Below are positions 14,382 to 15,216 of a stretch of 15,216 nt of DNA, piece after piece. The stretch is from Pseudomonadota bacterium. GTDB taxonomy: Bacteria; Pseudomonadota; Alphaproteobacteria; Sphingomonadales; Sphingomonadaceae. The notes beneath the pieces were generated by a model. The model worked only from the letters and a program-made list of their open reading frames with translations, had not been told where the DNA came from and ran no database searches. Positions within the stretch are counted from its first letter, which is position 1, and each line of letters starts with the position of its first letter. The position numbers were made by a program, and so were the translations under genes. The stretch covers positions 1 through 15,216 of the forward strand of contig JAKOWQ010000293.1 of assembly GCA_029781465.1 (NCBI GenBank), written 5' to 3'.

Positions 14382-15216
14382 TGGCCAGCAGCCCGCCCTT
14401 TGTGCCCCACGCGGGCAAGGCCCCCCAGGCCGGAGCCGCGCGCCTGCGCCGCAGCCGCCGCGCCGAGCTGGCAGTGTGGTGGCGCGAGATTGATCGGGTG
14501 CTGCTGTTCCTGGTGCTGGCGCTGATGGGGATCGGCACGGCCGCTGTCGCGGCCTCCAGCCCGGCCAGCGCGCGCCGCCTGTCCACCGCTGCGGTGCGGC
14601 TAGACGATCTGCACTTCTTCTACATCCACCTGCGCTGGCAGGCGGCGGGGCTTGTGGCGATGCTCGGCGCCTCGCTGCTTTCCCGCGAGAATGCGCGCCG
14701 CGCCGGAATCCTGCTGGGCTTTGCCATGCTGGTGGCGCTGATGCTGGTGCCGGTGATCGGCAGCGCCCGCAACGGCGCGCAGCGCTGGCTCGATCTGGGC
14801 ATGTCGCTCCAGCCGTCGGAGTTCCTCAAGCCCGCCTTCGCGATCGGGATCGCCTGGATCCTGTCGTGGCGGGTTCGCGATCCGGGGCTGCCGGTGATCG
14901 GCATTTCCGCGGTAATCATGGGGCTGATCGGCGCGCTGCTGATGGCCCAGCCCGATTTCGGATCGACCGTGCTGTTCGCCGCAGTGTGGTTCACGATGAT
15001 CCTGATGTGCGGCATCCCGGTCAAGCGGATCGCTGCGGCGGGGGGCGCCGGGGTGGTGGGGCTGATCGCGGCCTATGCCTTCTATGACAACGCCCGCCAC
15101 CGTATCGATGCTTTCCTGGGCGGCGGCACGGCGTTCGACCAGGTCGATATCGCCCAGCGTACCCTGCTCGCGGGCGGCTGGACCGGATCGGGGCTGTGGC
15201 TGGGCACGCGCAAATT
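14381..15216 (+). CDS. ftsW: Septal peptidoglycan glycosyltransferase FtsW (partial, C-terminus beyond window)
   Basis: Open from the ATG at 14381 to the right edge, giving 278 codons of an expected 380-420. The protein starts with a basic, Pro/Ala-rich cytoplasmic tail of about 37 residues. Hydrophobic helices follow at about 40-58, 88-100, 109-126 and later. The SEDS hallmark RWLDLGMSLQPSEFLKPA is at 135-152, and MAQPDFGSTVLF comes later, as in FtsW/RodA. SEDS proteins polymerise lipid II into glycan strands with their class B PBP partner, here FtsI from the same operon. The position after murD fits the dcw order; murG and murC would be expected next. FtsW is favoured over RodA by synteny. 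The start shares one base with the murD stop. Confidence 0.95.
   Translation, partial: MASSPPFVPHAGKAPQAGAARLRRSRRAELAVWWREIDRVLLFLVLALMGIGTAAVAASSPASARRLSTAAVRLDDLHFFYIHLRWQAAGLVAMLGASLLSRENARRAGILLGFAMLVALMLVPVIGSARNGAQRWLDLGMSLQPSEFLKPAFAIGIAWILSWRVRDPGLPVIGISAVIMGLIGALLMAQPDFGSTVLFAAVWFTMILMCGIPVKRIAAAGGAGVVGLIAAYAFYDNARHRIDAFLGGGTAFDQVDIAQRTLLAGGWTGSGLWLGTRK

Overview
The window is GC-rich, gene-dense chromosomal DNA from a Gram-negative alphaproteobacterium, most likely a member of the Sphingomonadales (Novosphingobium, Sphingobium or Erythrobacter type). The evidence is the gene order of the division and cell wall (dcw) cluster, the meso-diaminopimelate-type MurE, an adrenodoxin-type ferredoxin, a System I cytochrome c maturation locus, and strong G/C bias at third codon positions. 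The genus call is an inference from protein style; no rRNA or other marker is present.

Left part (1-2436), mixed strands. The minus strand carries the start of ccmB (cut by the window edge) and ccmA, the membrane and ATPase parts of the cytochrome c maturation exporter. A plus-strand pterin-4a-carbinolamine dehydratase gene (phhB) is divergent from ccmA and converges on a minus-strand short-chain dehydrogenase, their stop codons overlapping. An AlkA-like DNA glycosylase lies upstream of the dehydrogenase. A perfect 16-bp dyad sits in the 39-bp gap between those two genes and looks like a repressor operator.

Middle part (2437-5322), plus strand. A 2Fe-2S ferredoxin gene ends in a strong hairpin terminator. 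It is followed by a tight three-gene group: a cysteine synthase-like PLP enzyme, a small single-pass membrane protein of unknown function, and a GldG/DUF4350-like protein with a Tat-like N-terminus. About 300 bp of AT-richer non-coding DNA then leads to mraZ. It contains GANTC sites, a near CtrA site, phased TCCC tracts and a hairpin just before the mraZ ribosome binding site.

Right part (5323-15216), plus strand. This is a classic dcw operon in canonical order: mraZ, rsmH, ftsL, ftsI, murE, murF, mraY, murD and ftsW (cut by the right edge). All junctions are stop-start overlaps except murF-mraY, which has an 8-bp gap. MurE and MurF finish the UDP-MurNAc-pentapeptide begun by MurD. MraY moves it to undecaprenyl phosphate to make lipid I. 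FtsW and FtsI form the septal polymerase/transpeptidase pair, with FtsL in the activating FtsQLB complex. RsmH methylates 16S rRNA and MraZ is the likely operon regulator.

I see no mobile element, CRISPR array, tRNA, rRNA or obvious new multi-gene system. The least explained parts are the small membrane protein/GldG-like pair, the structured mraZ leader, and the two dyad sites at 1799-1814 and 2477-2492.
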